Shown: piece after piece, positions 17,536-30,265 of the stretch
Layout of the letters: each line of letters starts with the position of its first letter
Numbering within the stretch: position 1 is the first letter of the stretch
Assembly: GCF_013367775.1 (NCBI RefSeq)
Contig: NZ_CP055157.1
Coordinates: forward strand, 3,236,001 to 3,300,000
Reading direction: 5' to 3'
DNA from: Microbulbifer sp. YPW1
Lineage (GTDB): Bacteria > Pseudomonadota > Gammaproteobacteria > Pseudomonadales > Cellvibrionaceae
Length of the DNA: 64,000 nt
Program-made: the position numbers and the translations under genes
The notes under the pieces: generated by a model
Database searches by the model: none
The model's input: the letters and a program-made list of their open reading frames with translations, nothing else
Told to the model about the DNA's origin: nothing

Positions 17536-17574
17536 TCGAACGCAAAAATCAGGATTTTTTTGGCGTTCGACTAT
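17536..17574. promoter_or_regulatory. Inverted repeat with the shared ATAGTCGAACGC motif upstream of the receptor
   Basis: TCGAACGC (17536-17543) and GCGTTCGA (17563-17570) form an inverted repeat with a 19-bp A/T-rich spacer. Read on the minus strand, 17563-17574 is ATAGTCGAACGC, identical to 20008-20019 beside the AraC-type regulator. It is a likely operator. Confidence 0.55.
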
Positions 17575-17661
17575 CCTACGCCCAGGCGAACCTCCGGTAA
17601 ATTAATAAAAATCAAAGACTTAACGGTTTTTGCGGCGGAAGTTCCAATCTGGAAAGCGGGC

Positions 17662-17695
17662 GAAAAAATAGGCCGCGGGAGAGTATCTCGCGGCC
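17662..17695 (-). terminator. Terminator of the GH5 gene
   Basis: GGCCGCG (17671-17677) and CGCGGCC (17689-17695) form the outer stem, with further imperfect pairing inside. On the minus strand TA and six T residues follow. It lies 29 bp past the GH5 stop. Confidence 0.75.
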
Positions 17696-17723
17696 CAAAG
17701 GAAGAGAGAATTGATTAAAGTGG

Positions 17724-19862
17724 TTAGTTTTCAAACAGCCACAACTGGTTGTCACCGCCGTGGTAAGTCCACTGCTGAATATTGCCGCCGGCGTTAGTGG
17801 AGCCGTCCTGCACGTCGAGGGACTTGCCACTCAAGGCGGAAAGGATGCGAAAGCGGTTGCCGGAGACCGGTTCGACAATCCAGTGCTGGTTATCGCCGCC
17901 ACCGTACTCCCACTGCTGGATATTGGCGCCGTTGCTGGAGGAGACATCCTGCACATCCAGGGCCAGGCCGCTGTAGCTGTTTTCAATGCGATAGTTACCG
18001 TCATTGAGAATGATCACCTGCCACGACTGACTGCCACCCTGAATTACATTGCCGCCGTTGTTGGTTGCATTGTTGGCGACGCCCAGTAGCAGGCCACTCG
18101 CCAGATTCCGGATCTGGTATTCACCATTCGCAATGTTGCCGGCTGGCGGCTCCTCGGGATTGCCGGGCTCGCCGCCATCAGCTTCCAGCGCAAACCAGTT
18201 CAGATTAAACCCGGGACCGGCCACTTCCAGGCGCAGGGTTTGGGTGCCAGCGGTCAGATTGATATTGGCGGTGACCGACTGCCAATTCTGCCAGCCGCCG
18301 GTGTTTGGCAGGCTGGTACTGGCCAGTTGCGCACCACCGCTGACCAGTTGCAGTTGTCCGGTACTAGCGGTGCTGGCGATGCGGTAGGTCAAGGTGTAGT
18401 TGCCGGTTTCCGGGACATCGACGCGGTACTCCAGCCAGTCGCCGCTATCGGTCCAGCCCACATTCTGGCCACCACCGTTATCACTGGTGTCTTCCAGTTG
18501 AATACCGGACATGGCGCAGAAGCTTTCCGCCTCGATTTGACCGGTAGTTTGCGGGGCTACGTTGTCGCAATCGGCAGGTGGAGGCGTAGCGCTACCGCCG
18601 GTTGTAATGGCGTCGTAGAAACCCTGGTGCCAGCTCACATTGCTCGCTCCGTTGCCAATATTGTTCTTGGCAAAGTCGATCATGCCGGCGTAAGCATTGG
18701 CCGGTGGGGTCCCACCGTGATTGATGTAGTTCACTACCTGGCTGTAGATACTGTTGGGAGCAATGGTCCACAGTGTGCGGTCGTGGCTCATTTTCTTGAA
18801 CGACCAGGGGAACTGGCCGGCAATATTGTTGAGCGACCAGTCGGTAAGTTGGCGAATGATATCGTTGTTGTCCTCACCATACTCCCCCAGGATCAGCGGT
18901 ACGCCCATGGCATTGGTGCGGTCCGCACGGGGATACAGGTCGGCGATCCACCCGGCATTGCCGAATACATAGTGGTGGGTCTGGTACACCAGGTTGTAGT
19001 CCCAGCGGGCGCTGATGCCGGTGTTGGTCTGGGTATCGGCATCGGTCCAGTCGATCTTCTGCATGTCCGATGCCCACCAGCTGCCCTCGGCAATGATCGC
19101 GTGGTTGTTGTCCACCTGGCGAATGGCATCGCGCATGGCTATCAGCGACGGCAGCAGCTCGTACTCGCGCCCAGCCTGGGGCACCGGCTCGTTGATCAGG
19201 TCATACCCCCAGATCACTGGCTCGTTTTTGTAGCGGTCGGCGATATGCCGCCATACCTGGCTGGCGATCTGTACGTTGTTGCCGTCCCAGAACTTGACCG
19301 AATCCCGTGGTTGGCCGGCGTTGGAGTCCATATTGTCGCTGTGATCACCAGGATTCTGGTAACCGGGGGCGGCGTGCATATCCAGCAGGACATAGAGGCC
19401 ATGGGTGCGACAATAGTCGATCAAACGATCGAAATACTGGAAGCCGTGATCCGACAATTGCCCGTTTTCCCAGAACAGGTTGTAGTGGAAGGGTACCCGC
19501 ACGGTATTGAAGCCGAGACTTTTCAGGTCCGCGATCTCCCTTTCGGTCACGTAGTTCAGGCGCCACTGGTGTTCGAACTCCTTTGCTTGGGCCATACTGC
19601 CAAAGGTGTCGGCGAGGCTGTTGAGGAACTGGGTATGGGTGCGGTAGTTGAAGTCACCCATCATCAGGTAGCCTTCCCACAGCAGCCAGTTACCCAGATT
19701 GATGCCGTTCAGGTGGATGGGATTGCCATTGCCGTCCACAATTTGGGTCCCATCGGTGTGTATGTACTGGGCGTGGGCCTTTTCCATCGCGGTCAGTGGG
19801 GACAATAGGACGAGCAGCGTCAATAGACTGCCCAGCCTGTTTGCAGAGTTAAATCTCATCAT
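17724..19862 (-). CDS. Secreted GH5 beta-glucanase with CBM6 and ricin-type CBM13 modules
   Basis: The 712-residue enzyme has a signal peptide (cleavage near EKAHAQY). The GH5 catalytic domain (about 35-410) begins NGINLGNWLLWEGYLM; the acid/base Glu225 lies in LINEP and the nucleophile Glu327 in ILGEYGED. A short Thr/Pro linker leads to a CBM6 (about 440-565, IEAESF and NVGWTDSGDWLEYRV). A Gly/Pro/Glu linker and a beta-trefoil ricin-type lectin (about 585-712) with repeated QQWxYxGGDNQ motifs close the protein. CBM6 and the neighbouring GH3 enzymes favour a beta-1,3 or mixed-linkage glucan, but the GH5 subfamily is not certain. Two consecutive ATGs are possible starts; AAAGGA precedes both. 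Confidence 0.88.
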   Translation of the reverse strand: MMRFNSANRLGSLLTLLVLLSPLTAMEKAHAQYIHTDGTQIVDGNGNPIHLNGINLGNWLLWEGYLMMGDFNYRTHTQFLNSLADTFGSMAQAKEFEHQWRLNYVTEREIADLKSLGFNTVRVPFHYNLFWENGQLSDHGFQYFDRLIDYCRTHGLYVLLDMHAAPGYQNPGDHSDNMDSNAGQPRDSVKFWDGNNVQIASQVWRHIADRYKNEPVIWGYDLINEPVPQAGREYELLPSLIAMRDAIRQVDNNHAIIAEGSWWASDMQKIDWTDADTQTNTGISARWDYNLVYQTHHYVFGNAGWIADLYPRADRTNAMGVPLILGEYGEDNNDIIRQLTDWSLNNIAGQFPWSFKKMSHDRTLWTIAPNSIYSQVVNYINHGGTPPANAYAGMIDFAKNNIGNGASNVSWHQGFYDAITTGGSATPPPADCDNVAPQTTGQIEAESFCAMSGIQLEDTSDNGGGQNVGWTDSGDWLEYRVDVPETGNYTLTYRIASTASTGQLQLVSGGAQLASTSLPNTGGWQNWQSVTANINLTAGTQTLRLEVAGPGFNLNWFALEADGGEPGNPEEPPAGNIANGEYQIRNLASGLLLGVANNATNNGGNVIQGGSQSWQVIILNDGNYRIENSYSGLALDVQDVSSSNGANIQQWEYGGGDNQHWIVEPVSGNRFRILSALSGKSLDVQDGSTNAGGNIQQWTYHGGDNQLWLFEN

Positions 19863-19981
19863 GCTTTCCTTTATTATGCGTTTGATGTTGAGAGTCTCGG
19901 GCGAGTGAATCGCCCACTGAACCCTAAGAGGTAGGGGAGAGCTGCGTCGTTCTAACGGCGTCAAATATTGGGTGTGTAATC

Positions 19982-20019
19982 AGTCGAACCCGTTCGGCTG
20001 CCGCGGAATAGTCGAACGC
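19982..20019. promoter_or_regulatory. Two AGTCGAAC half-sites between the GH5 and regulator genes
   Basis: AGTCGAAC occurs at 19982-19989 and again within ATAGTCGAACGC at 20008-20019, as direct repeats 28 bp apart. They sit in the divergent promoter region of the GH5 enzyme and the AraC-type regulator. The longer copy is identical to the site upstream of the TonB-dependent receptor. Confidence 0.55.
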
Positions 20020-20056
20020 GCCGGTTTTACAAACAAAATCTCAAAAAATCATAAGA

Positions 20057-21229
20057 ATGAACCAGGTACTGTTTAACTTTCACGATGTCGTGCTGCTGAT
20101 GACGGCCATGCAATGCCTGTTTTTTGCGGTACTCCTGCTGGCCACCAATACCGGCAAGCAGGCGAGCACATACTTCCTTGCGGCATTCCTGTTTGCGCAC
20201 GCATTTATCCCTTTGCACGAGCTGGTGTTGTGGGGTGCGGAGTTCAAATTTGCGGTGCGCGAGTTGTTACCCCAGGTCTATTTCCTCGGCGGCTTCGCCT
20301 ATTACCTGGACGGCATGCTGCTGTTCTTCTGTGTCAAATCCCTGATTTATCGCGACTTCTCCCTGCGTCCGCGGGATGCGGTGCACCTGCTGCCGTTTGT
20401 ATTGGCACTGGTGTACATGAGTGCGGTGTTCTTCCGTCTGCCGCTGGAGCAGCGCCTGGAGCTGATCAGCAGCGAATCACTGGTGTACGGCTGGCACTAC
20501 GTGCTGGTGGAGTTTTTGTGCAAAGGCTTGCGCGTTGCGTACTGCCTCTGGTCTCTTCTGCTGATCGTGAAGTACACCCAGCGATTGAAGTCGACCCACT
20601 CCAATGTGGAAAAGGTCGATGTCACCTGGATCCGGACACTGGTGTTTGGTTTTATGCTGGTGATGTTGATGGAGGTGGTACTGAGCATCGCGAAGATGTT
20701 CAGCCTGTATCAGCACTACGACCTGGGGGTGTTTGAGAAAATCGGCCTTACCGGCTACTACACCGTGTTTGTCTTGGTTAACCTGCTGGTGTTTACCGGC
20801 GTGCGTTATTTCGCGAGTTTTGAATCGGTGCGCGAGCCGGATAAAACGCGCAAGACGCCCGGTGAGCAGGTGTGCAATCCTGCGCTGGCGGAAGAAATTA
20901 ATCGCAAGATGCTCTCGAAAAAACTCTATCTGCAGCCCGATGTGACTATCGATCTGCTGGCGGAAAATCTTGAAGTCCCCACACGGGACTTGTCGATGAT
21001 TATCAACCGTCACTTTGAGGTGAACTTCTACGAGTTCATCAATCGCTACCGGATTCAGGAGGCCATGCGTCTGTTGCGCAGCGCGGATGGGGACGGGAAA
21101 ACCATTACCGATATATATCTGGAAGTAGGCTTCAATAGTAAATCGGTATTCAACACCTTCTTTAAAAAGGCCGCCGGTATGACGCCGTCCCAGTACCGTC
21201 GGGCCGACGCCATCCCAGAAACCGCATAA
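20057..21229 (+). CDS. Membrane-anchored AraC-family transcriptional regulator
   Basis: The 390-residue protein has about seven predicted membrane spans in its first 255 residues (LLMTAMQCLFFAVLLLAT, YFLAAFLFAHAFI and further hydrophobic blocks). A short cytosolic linker and a C-terminal AraC-type double helix-turn-helix (about 290-385, ending GFNSKSVFNTFFKKAAGMTPSQYRR) follow. This 7TM-plus-HTH layout occurs in marine Gammaproteobacteria and Bacteroidetes, where a membrane sensor is joined to DNA binding. It lies between the GH5 and GH10 genes and faces them divergently or convergently, so it is the likely local regulator of glycan use. The motif ATAGTCGAACGC in its own upstream region suggests autoregulation. 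Confidence 0.85.
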   Translation: MNQVLFNFHDVVLLMTAMQCLFFAVLLLATNTGKQASTYFLAAFLFAHAFIPLHELVLWGAEFKFAVRELLPQVYFLGGFAYYLDGMLLFFCVKSLIYRDFSLRPRDAVHLLPFVLALVYMSAVFFRLPLEQRLELISSESLVYGWHYVLVEFLCKGLRVAYCLWSLLLIVKYTQRLKSTHSNVEKVDVTWIRTLVFGFMLVMLMEVVLSIAKMFSLYQHYDLGVFEKIGLTGYYTVFVLVNLLVFTGVRYFASFESVREPDKTRKTPGEQVCNPALAEEINRKMLSKKLYLQPDVTIDLLAENLEVPTRDLSMIINRHFEVNFYEFINRYRIQEAMRLLRSADGDGKTITDIYLEVGFNSKSVFNTFFKKAAGMTPSQYRRADAIPETA

Positions 21230-21260
21230 GCGTGTTTCTACCTGTCATTTCACTCCGGGT

Positions 21261-22835
21261 TTATTGGCTGAGCAGCGCTTCGGCGACTCCGTCAAATGCA
21301 GCCTTTTCCTGGTAGGGGCCATTGGCGGGGCCGGTGAACAACAGCGGCCAGTCGTCCACGCCTTGGCGGCTATCGAAATCCAGCAGCCAGCTGTCTCCAT
21401 CCCAGAGGCCCCACACGGTAATACCGCCGCGCAGTTGGGGGGGCACCACATCCATATAGGTTTCGACGATGGATTTGTAGCGGGCTTTCTGCATCGCGGC
21501 GACTTCCGGGGTGTAGCTGGTGTGCTGGGGGAAGGGCGTAGAGGCATAGGGATTGTTCACCGGTACATCCAGTTCGGTGATTTTCACCTTCAGCCCGCGA
21601 TCCACGATGGCCTGGAAGGCAGTGCGTATCTGGGAGGTGGAAGGCCAGTCAATCTGTACGTGCATCTGGAATCCCACACCGTCTATGGGCGCGCCATCCG
21701 CGAGCAGTCCGTCCACGAGCTGCAGCAGGCAATTCAGCTTATTGCCGTTGCCGCCCTCGGTGTCGTAGTCGTTGTAATACAGCTCGGCACCAGGGTCCGC
21801 GGCATCGGCGGCGAAAAAGGCTTCCGAGAGGTAGTCGCTACCGACCCGTTGATAAAACAGGGAGTTGCGATAACAGCTGGACTGGTTCTCGTCGATCGCC
21901 TCATTGACCACATCCCAGCTTTCCACGCGACCGGCGAAGTGTTCGGCGATGGTGGAGACGTGGGTGTTCAGCATGGCCTGAAAGTCGCCGCTGTAATTTT
22001 TCATCCAATTGGGTACCTGGTAGTCCGAGTGCCAGATAAAGGTGTGCCCGTGAATCCCGATGCCATTGCTCTCTGCCCAATCCACCATCTGATCTGCGTT
22101 GGCGAAGTCGTAGGTGTTTTCCTGTGGGTGCAGGTAGCTCATCTTCATGATGTTGCCGGCGGTAAGCTGGCTGAAATGCTGGACAATCGAAACCTGCTTT
22201 TCCGGAAGGCTGAGGAAGCTGCGGTTTTCATTGCCGGCGGAAACCGCTACGCCAATCGGGAAGGGGGCCAGGCTGTACAGGTTTTCCGCAGAGGCTCCCG
22301 ACGAGCTGCCACTTGAAGAGCTGCCAGAAGAGGAACTGCTCGAACTTGATGTGCCCCCGGATGAACTGCTCGACGAAGAGCTGCTGGAGGACGAGCTGCT
22401 GCTGGAACCGCCGGAAGACGAGCCGCCCCCGTCGCACAGGCTGCCGGTGAGCTGGGGGATCTCGACAGTGCCGCCGGCTGTGCCCTGAAATCCGAATTCT
22501 GCGGTCTGCCCGGGTTGCAGGGTGCCGTTCCAGGCCGCATTGCTGGCGACGTACGGATTGTTGCCACTCAGCTCAGAGCTCCAGTGATGAACGATGCGGT
22601 TGTCGCCACCGTACTGCCATTGCACCTGCCAGTTGGTGACTGTTTGTGCGGTATCGTTGCTAACCCGCACACTGGCGACAAAGCCGGAGTCCCAGGCGTT
22701 ACTGATACTGTATTCACAGCTGGCGACGGCATTTCCGGCACTGGTGCCAAGCAGTGTCAGTGCGAGAGCCCCGCTCAACCGGCGGAGCAGCGGTCTGGGC
22801 CGCTGAAGCATTTTGGGAATATTGAAGTTTTTCAT
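21261..22835 (-). CDS. Endo-1,4-beta-xylanase: CBM2, polyserine linker, GH10
   Basis: The 524-residue enzyme cleaves internal xylan linkages outside the cell. A signal peptide (cleavage near NAVASC) is followed by a CBM2 (about 39-133, CEYSISNAWDSGF with exposed tryptophans, bounded by a cysteine pair). A Ser/Gly linker of about 48 residues comes next, then a GH10 barrel (about 185-522). The acid/base is Glu312 in DVVNEAID and the nucleophile Glu421 in KITELDV; HGHTFIWHS and WGLWDGDSWL are also present. Polyserine linkers of this kind are typical of Cellvibrio, Saccharophagus and Teredinibacter. A palindrome related to the presumed regulator site lies about 135-150 bp upstream. Confidence 0.94.
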   Translation of the reverse strand: MKNFNIPKMLQRPRPLLRRLSGALALTLLGTSAGNAVASCEYSISNAWDSGFVASVRVSNDTAQTVTNWQVQWQYGGDNRIVHHWSSELSGNNPYVASNAAWNGTLQPGQTAEFGFQGTAGGTVEIPQLTGSLCDGGGSSSGGSSSSSSSSSSSSSSSSGGTSSSSSSSSGSSSSGSSSGASAENLYSLAPFPIGVAVSAGNENRSFLSLPEKQVSIVQHFSQLTAGNIMKMSYLHPQENTYDFANADQMVDWAESNGIGIHGHTFIWHSDYQVPNWMKNYSGDFQAMLNTHVSTIAEHFAGRVESWDVVNEAIDENQSSCYRNSLFYQRVGSDYLSEAFFAADAADPGAELYYNDYDTEGGNGNKLNCLLQLVDGLLADGAPIDGVGFQMHVQIDWPSTSQIRTAFQAIVDRGLKVKITELDVPVNNPYASTPFPQHTSYTPEVAAMQKARYKSIVETYMDVVPPQLRGGITVWGLWDGDSWLLDFDSRQGVDDWPLLFTGPANGPYQEKAAFDGVAEALLSQ

Positions 22836-22968
22836 CGCTATTCTGTTCTCTTATTTCTCCAATGGGTGAAACCTTGTGCTCCCCAAATCCGGCGGGCACA
22901 TGGTTGGGACGTATTGCATTAATCGGCTGATACACGCGCTGTCTTATTTTGTGCGCCAGGTCTACCTT

Positions 22969-22985
22969 ATAGTCGCATGGACTAT
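22969..22985. promoter_or_regulatory. ATAGTC-N5-GACTAT palindrome upstream of the xylanase gene
   Basis: This perfect 6-bp inverted repeat shares ATAGTCG with the sites upstream of the receptor and the regulator. It may be a variant operator, but the AACGC part is missing. Confidence 0.4.
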
Positions 22986-23074
22986 CTTATTCGCGAAGGA
23001 TGCGTGCTCCGGACCCTGAGCGTGTCCCCATCGGGGCGGGTATACTCCCCGCAAATGACCGCCGGACCCGATAA

Positions 23075-24373
23075 GTGACAGCCGTTAGCGAAACTCTCAC
23101 CAACCTGCTCAGCGATGCCCTGGCGCGCCACCCGGCGTCGGGACGCTTGTGGGTGGGATACTCTGGCGGCCTGGATTCCACCGTCCTTCTACATTTACTG
23201 GTCAGCGCGGAAGTACCTTTCACCGCAGTCCATGTGAATCATGGCCTTAGTCCACAGTCCGATAAATGGCAGGCCCATTGCGAAGCCGTGGCGAGGGAGT
23301 TGGGGGTGCCTTTTATAGGGCGCAAGGTGCAGGTCTGTCGCGAGGATGGTGGCCTGGAACGAGGGGCACGCAACGCACGCTACCGTGTGTTCGAGTCGGT
23401 AATGGCCCCGGGGGATCAGATACTGTTGGCCCATCACGGGGACGACCAGGCGGAAACACTTTTGCTGCGACTGATGCGCGGCGCCGGTACCCGGGGGCTT
23501 GCGGCAATGGATGAGTGTCGGGCACTGGGGCCGCACTGCAGCGTATTGCGTCCTTTATTAAGTGCGTCGCGAGCCGAGCTTGAGGCGTATGCCGGTGCTC
23601 ATGAACTCACGTGGATTGAAGACGAAAGTAATACCGACCCGGCGTTCGACCGGAATTACTTGCGCAGTCAGGTACTTCCGGCGCTGGCAGCGCGCTGGCC
23701 AGTCGTTGATCGAGTTTCCCGCGCGGTGGACAACCTGCGGGAATCCGCGAGCCTGCTGCAGGAGGTCGCGATGGATGACCTGCAAAGCTGCGCGCGCCGC
23801 GAGGCCAGATTTGGAGAAAGTATCGACCTTCCGGGCTTCGTGGCGTTGTCAGTTCCCAGGCAGAAAAACCTGCTGCGGACATGGATCCGGCGGGTGGGGG
23901 GAGGCATGCCCGAGTCCGCGCAGCTGCACCAGGCCCTGGAGCAGGTACATGCGGAGGTCGATGCCCAGCCCGCCGTGACACTGGGGGAGCGGGTGCTGCG
24001 GCGCTATCGTGATCGCCTCTATCTCACACCACAATTACAGCCTCTGACTGACTCGGCAGCTGGGGAGGGCTTGTGGCGATGGGATGGTATGCGCACTCTG
24101 GAATTGACCGATGGCTGGATCCTGCAGCCCGGCCCCGGGTGGCCGGCGGGCGAATACATCGTCCGCTACCGGCGCGGTGGCGAACGGGCGCGGCCTTCGA
24201 GCCGCGGCCACTCCCAGATACTGAAGAAGCTGCTTCAGGAGTATGCCTTGGAGCCCTGGCTGCGCGGTCTGGTTCCGCTGATTTATGCCGGCGACGAGTT
24301 GGTGGCGGTAGGGGACCTGTTCGTCACTGCCGGAGGTCCAACTCAACCCCCAATTTGGCGGTTTTTAGATTGA
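23075..24373 (+). CDS. tilS: tRNA(Ile)-lysidine synthase
   Basis: TilS modifies C34 of the CAU-anticodon isoleucine tRNA to lysidine with ATP and lysine, which changes its identity from Met to Ile. The 432-residue protein has the PP-loop SGGLDST at 30-36, VNHGLSP, ARNARYR, LLAHHGDDQAETLLLRLMRGAG and the C-terminal TilS domain. The start is GTG; the nearest upstream ATG is in another frame and ends at this GTG. In many relatives accA precedes it; here a xylanase gene does, so the housekeeping block begins abruptly at this point. Confidence 0.94.
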   Translation: MTAVSETLTNLLSDALARHPASGRLWVGYSGGLDSTVLLHLLVSAEVPFTAVHVNHGLSPQSDKWQAHCEAVARELGVPFIGRKVQVCREDGGLERGARNARYRVFESVMAPGDQILLAHHGDDQAETLLLRLMRGAGTRGLAAMDECRALGPHCSVLRPLLSASRAELEAYAGAHELTWIEDESNTDPAFDRNYLRSQVLPALAARWPVVDRVSRAVDNLRESASLLQEVAMDDLQSCARREARFGESIDLPGFVALSVPRQKNLLRTWIRRVGGGMPESAQLHQALEQVHAEVDAQPAVTLGERVLRRYRDRLYLTPQLQPLTDSAAGEGLWRWDGMRTLELTDGWILQPGPGWPAGEYIVRYRRGGERARPSSRGHSQILKKLLQEYALEPWLRGLVPLIYAGDELVAVGDLFVTAGGPTQPPIWRFLD

Positions 24374-24398
24374 GCAGAATCCCGCTTTCTGGTAGTCT
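24370..24398 (+). promoter_or_regulatory. Possible sigma-70 promoter of pyrG
   Basis: TTGAGC (24370-24375) and TAGTCT (24393-24398) are separated by 17 bp at the end of tilS, about 100 bp before pyrG. A hairpin (GCCCGA at 24460-24465, TCGGGC at 24471-24476) lies in the presumed leader. Confidence 0.4.
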
Positions 24399-24486
24399 GG
24401 CGTCCCATCTCAAAGGCCCCGGGTTGCGCAAGAACGCGCCCCCAGAGCCAGTCCCGCACGCCCGAACTCGTCGGGCATTCAACTGA

Positions 24487-26127
<1,641 letters not shown>

Positions 26128-26190
26128 AAAGAAGAAGGTGGGAGAGCGCAACACGCTCTCCCGTCGCTTGCTGTCCTGTCAAAGAATTAA

Positions 26191-27075
<885 letters not shown>

Positions 27076-27147
27076 ACGAAGAACCAAATAACTAAAACGA
27101 GTGGCCCCGAAAAAGTGGCCACCATTATCCAAACCTCACAGAAGTGA

Positions 27148-28479
<1,332 letters not shown>

Positions 28480-28543
28480 TTCGGAAAGCCCGGTAAACTG
28501 GCTGATAGTTCGTTTCGCGATATCTGCGAGGCGAAGGCTTCGG

Positions 28544-28639
28544 TACCGGGCGCTATTTGCGAGACCTTCGAAAACAGGGATGTTTTCGAAGAGCCCCCAG
28601 GGATGGGTTCACGGCGTGTCTCGTAAATAGCGCCCGGTA
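28544..28639. repeat. Composite palindromic element between eno and ftsB
   Basis: A 21-bp inverted repeat (28544-28564 and 28619-28639, one mismatch) encloses a second perfect 10-bp hairpin (CTTCGAAAAC at 28566-28575, GTTTTCGAAG at 28582-28591) and the sequence CCCCCAGGGATGGGTTCACG. The form suggests a REP-like dispersed element or a large structured RNA in the eno-ftsB mRNA. Only one copy is visible in this window. Confidence 0.65.
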
Positions 28640-28698
28640 GCGGAGCCGCCACGGAACTCGATCCGTGCGAACCGTATAAGCCAGAGAGAACAAACGAA

Positions 28699-29010
28699 AT
28701 GAAATGGCTGCTGGCAATTCTCACCGTCCTGTTGCTGATGACCCAATACCGGTTGTGGGTGGGTGACGGCAGTTTTGCAGAAGTGACCCGTCTGGAACGG
28801 CAGCTCAATGTCCAGCAGCAGAAAAATGCTGCGCTCGAGCGGGAAAACCGTCAGTTACTGCGCGAAGTGCGCAGCCTCAAAGAGGGCACCGACGGCGTAG
28901 AAGCCAAAGCCCGCTATGACCTCGGCCTGATTAAAGAAGGCGAAACCCTGTTTATTTTTCTCGACCAGGACAAAAACAAAGCGCCTGAGTCTCAGCGAGA
29001 AAAACAATGA
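28699..29010 (+). CDS. ftsB: Cell division protein FtsB
   Basis: FtsB is a bitopic inner-membrane protein of the divisome that forms a complex with FtsQ and FtsL. The 103-residue sequence has one N-terminal membrane span (WLLAILTVLLLM) and a periplasmic coiled coil (about 27-65, RLERQLNVQQQKNAALEREN). A conserved end, ARYDLGLIKEGETLF, follows. The stop overlaps the ispD start by 4 bp, so translation is coupled. Confidence 0.94.
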   Translation: MKWLLAILTVLLLMTQYRLWVGDGSFAEVTRLERQLNVQQQKNAALERENRQLLREVRSLKEGTDGVEAKARYDLGLIKEGETLFIFLDQDKNKAPESQREKQ

Positions 29011-29771
29011 ACACTCCAGAGAATTCGCCTGAACCGACCCCGGTTGCAACCAGCTACTGGGCTATCGTTCCCGCGGCCGGTTCCGGCAAACGCATGGGCG
29101 CAGGCAAACCCAAACAATATTTGCCCCTCGCCGGCAAACCCCTGATCGCCCATACCCTAGAGAATATCCTCCAGTGGCCCGGTCTTACCGGCGTCGTCGT
29201 CGCCATTGCTGCTGACGATCGTGAATTTGAACACCTCGCCGCTGCGCAGGACTTCAGAGTACATACCGTCACCGGAGGCGCCGAACGGGCAGACTCCGTC
29301 CTCGCCGCCCTGAATTTTCTCAGCGAGCGTGCAGACCCCGAGACATTGGTCCTCGTCCACGATGCAGCGCGCCCCCTGGTGAGCCGCAAGGATATAGAAA
29401 GCCTGCTGGCCGCCGGCGCCACAGCCCTGCTTGCCCAGCCCGCCAGCGATACCATCAAGCAATCGCGGGATAAGAACGGTGAGCCTGCGGTAGAGCGAAC
29501 CCTGTCCCGGGAGCGGATCTGGCTCGCGCAGACGCCGCAGAAAGCACCGCTCGCAGTATTGCACGAGGCCCTCAAGACAGGCCTCGCGCAGGCCCCGGAA
29601 ACCATAACTGACGAAGCCAGTGCGCTGGAAATGGCCGGATACCACCCGCAACTGGTCCCCGCCTGCCGCAGCAACTTCAAGATTACCCATCCCGCCGACC
29701 TGATCCTGGCGGAAGCGCTGCTGCAACATCGTCAAACCCTCGAAAGAATTCAGTCAGGAACAGATACATGA
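29007..29771 (+). CDS. ispD: 2-C-methyl-D-erythritol 4-phosphate cytidylyltransferase
   Basis: IspD transfers CMP to methylerythritol phosphate in the non-mevalonate isoprenoid pathway. The 254-residue protein has the nucleotide-binding [20 protein letters not shown] motif near 24-43, [10 protein letters not shown] and AQTPQ, then a TDEASALE segment. It overlaps ftsB and ispF by 4 bp each, so the three genes form a tightly coupled set. Confidence 0.96.
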   Translation: MNTPENSPEPTPVATSYWAIVPAAGSGKRMGAGKPKQYLPLAGKPLIAHTLENILQWPGLTGVVVAIAADDREFEHLAAAQDFRVHTVTGGAERADSVLAALNFLSERADPETLVLVHDAARPLVSRKDIESLLAAGATALLAQPASDTIKQSRDKNGEPAVERTLSRERIWLAQTPQKAPLAVLHEALKTGLAQAPETITDEASALEMAGYHPQLVPACRSNFKITHPADLILAEALLQHRQTLERIQSGTDT

Positions 29772-30265
29772 GTTTCAGAATTGGCCAGGGCATCGACGTG
29801 CATGCCTTCGGCCCCGGGGACCACGTCGTCCTCGGTGGAGTCACCATTCCCTACGAACTGGGCCTTGTTGCCCACTCCGATGGTGATGTTCTGCTACACG
29901 CGCTCGCTGATGCACTACTGGGTGCGCTGGCACTCGGTGATATTGGCAAACATTTCCCCGATACCGATGAGGCCTACTCGGGGGCCGATAGCCGCATGCT
30001 GCTGCGCCATGTGATTGGGCTGATCACTGAAAGGGGGTATCGCCTGGTCAATGCCGACGCCACCCTCGTAGCCCAAGCACCTAAAATGGCTCCCCATATC
30101 GATGCCATGCGGGAAAATATTGCCTCGGACTGTGGTGTGGATGCTGAATGTATCAGCGTCAAAGCCACCACTAGCGAAAAGCTCGGATTTACCGGCCGCA
30201 AGGAAGGTATCGCTGCCCAGGCTGTAGTGTTGCTAGAAGCGAGGGGAAGTTGCGCCAGTGAGTGA
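29768..30265 (+). CDS. ispF: 2-C-methyl-D-erythritol 2,4-cyclodiphosphate synthase
   Basis: IspF forms the cyclic diphosphate intermediate of the non-mevalonate pathway. The 165-residue protein contains the metal ligands Asp10 and His12 in [42 protein letters not shown] family sequence follows, and the C-terminal [19 protein letters not shown] motif is present. It directly follows ispD, the usual partner order in gammaproteobacteria. Confidence 0.97.
   Translation: MSFRIGQGIDVHAFGPGDHVVLGGVTIPYELGLVAHSDGDVLLHALADALLGALALGDIGKHFPDTDEAYSGADSRMLLRHVIGLITERGYRLVNADATLVAQAPKMAPHIDAMRENIASDCGVDAECISVKATTSEKLGFTGRKEGIAAQAVVLLEARGSCASE

Noticed and set aside
18240..19808. 522-codon plus-strand frame opposite the GH5 gene
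   Set aside because: It is antisense to a gene with clear GH5, CBM6 and CBM13 motifs; its own translation has no family features.
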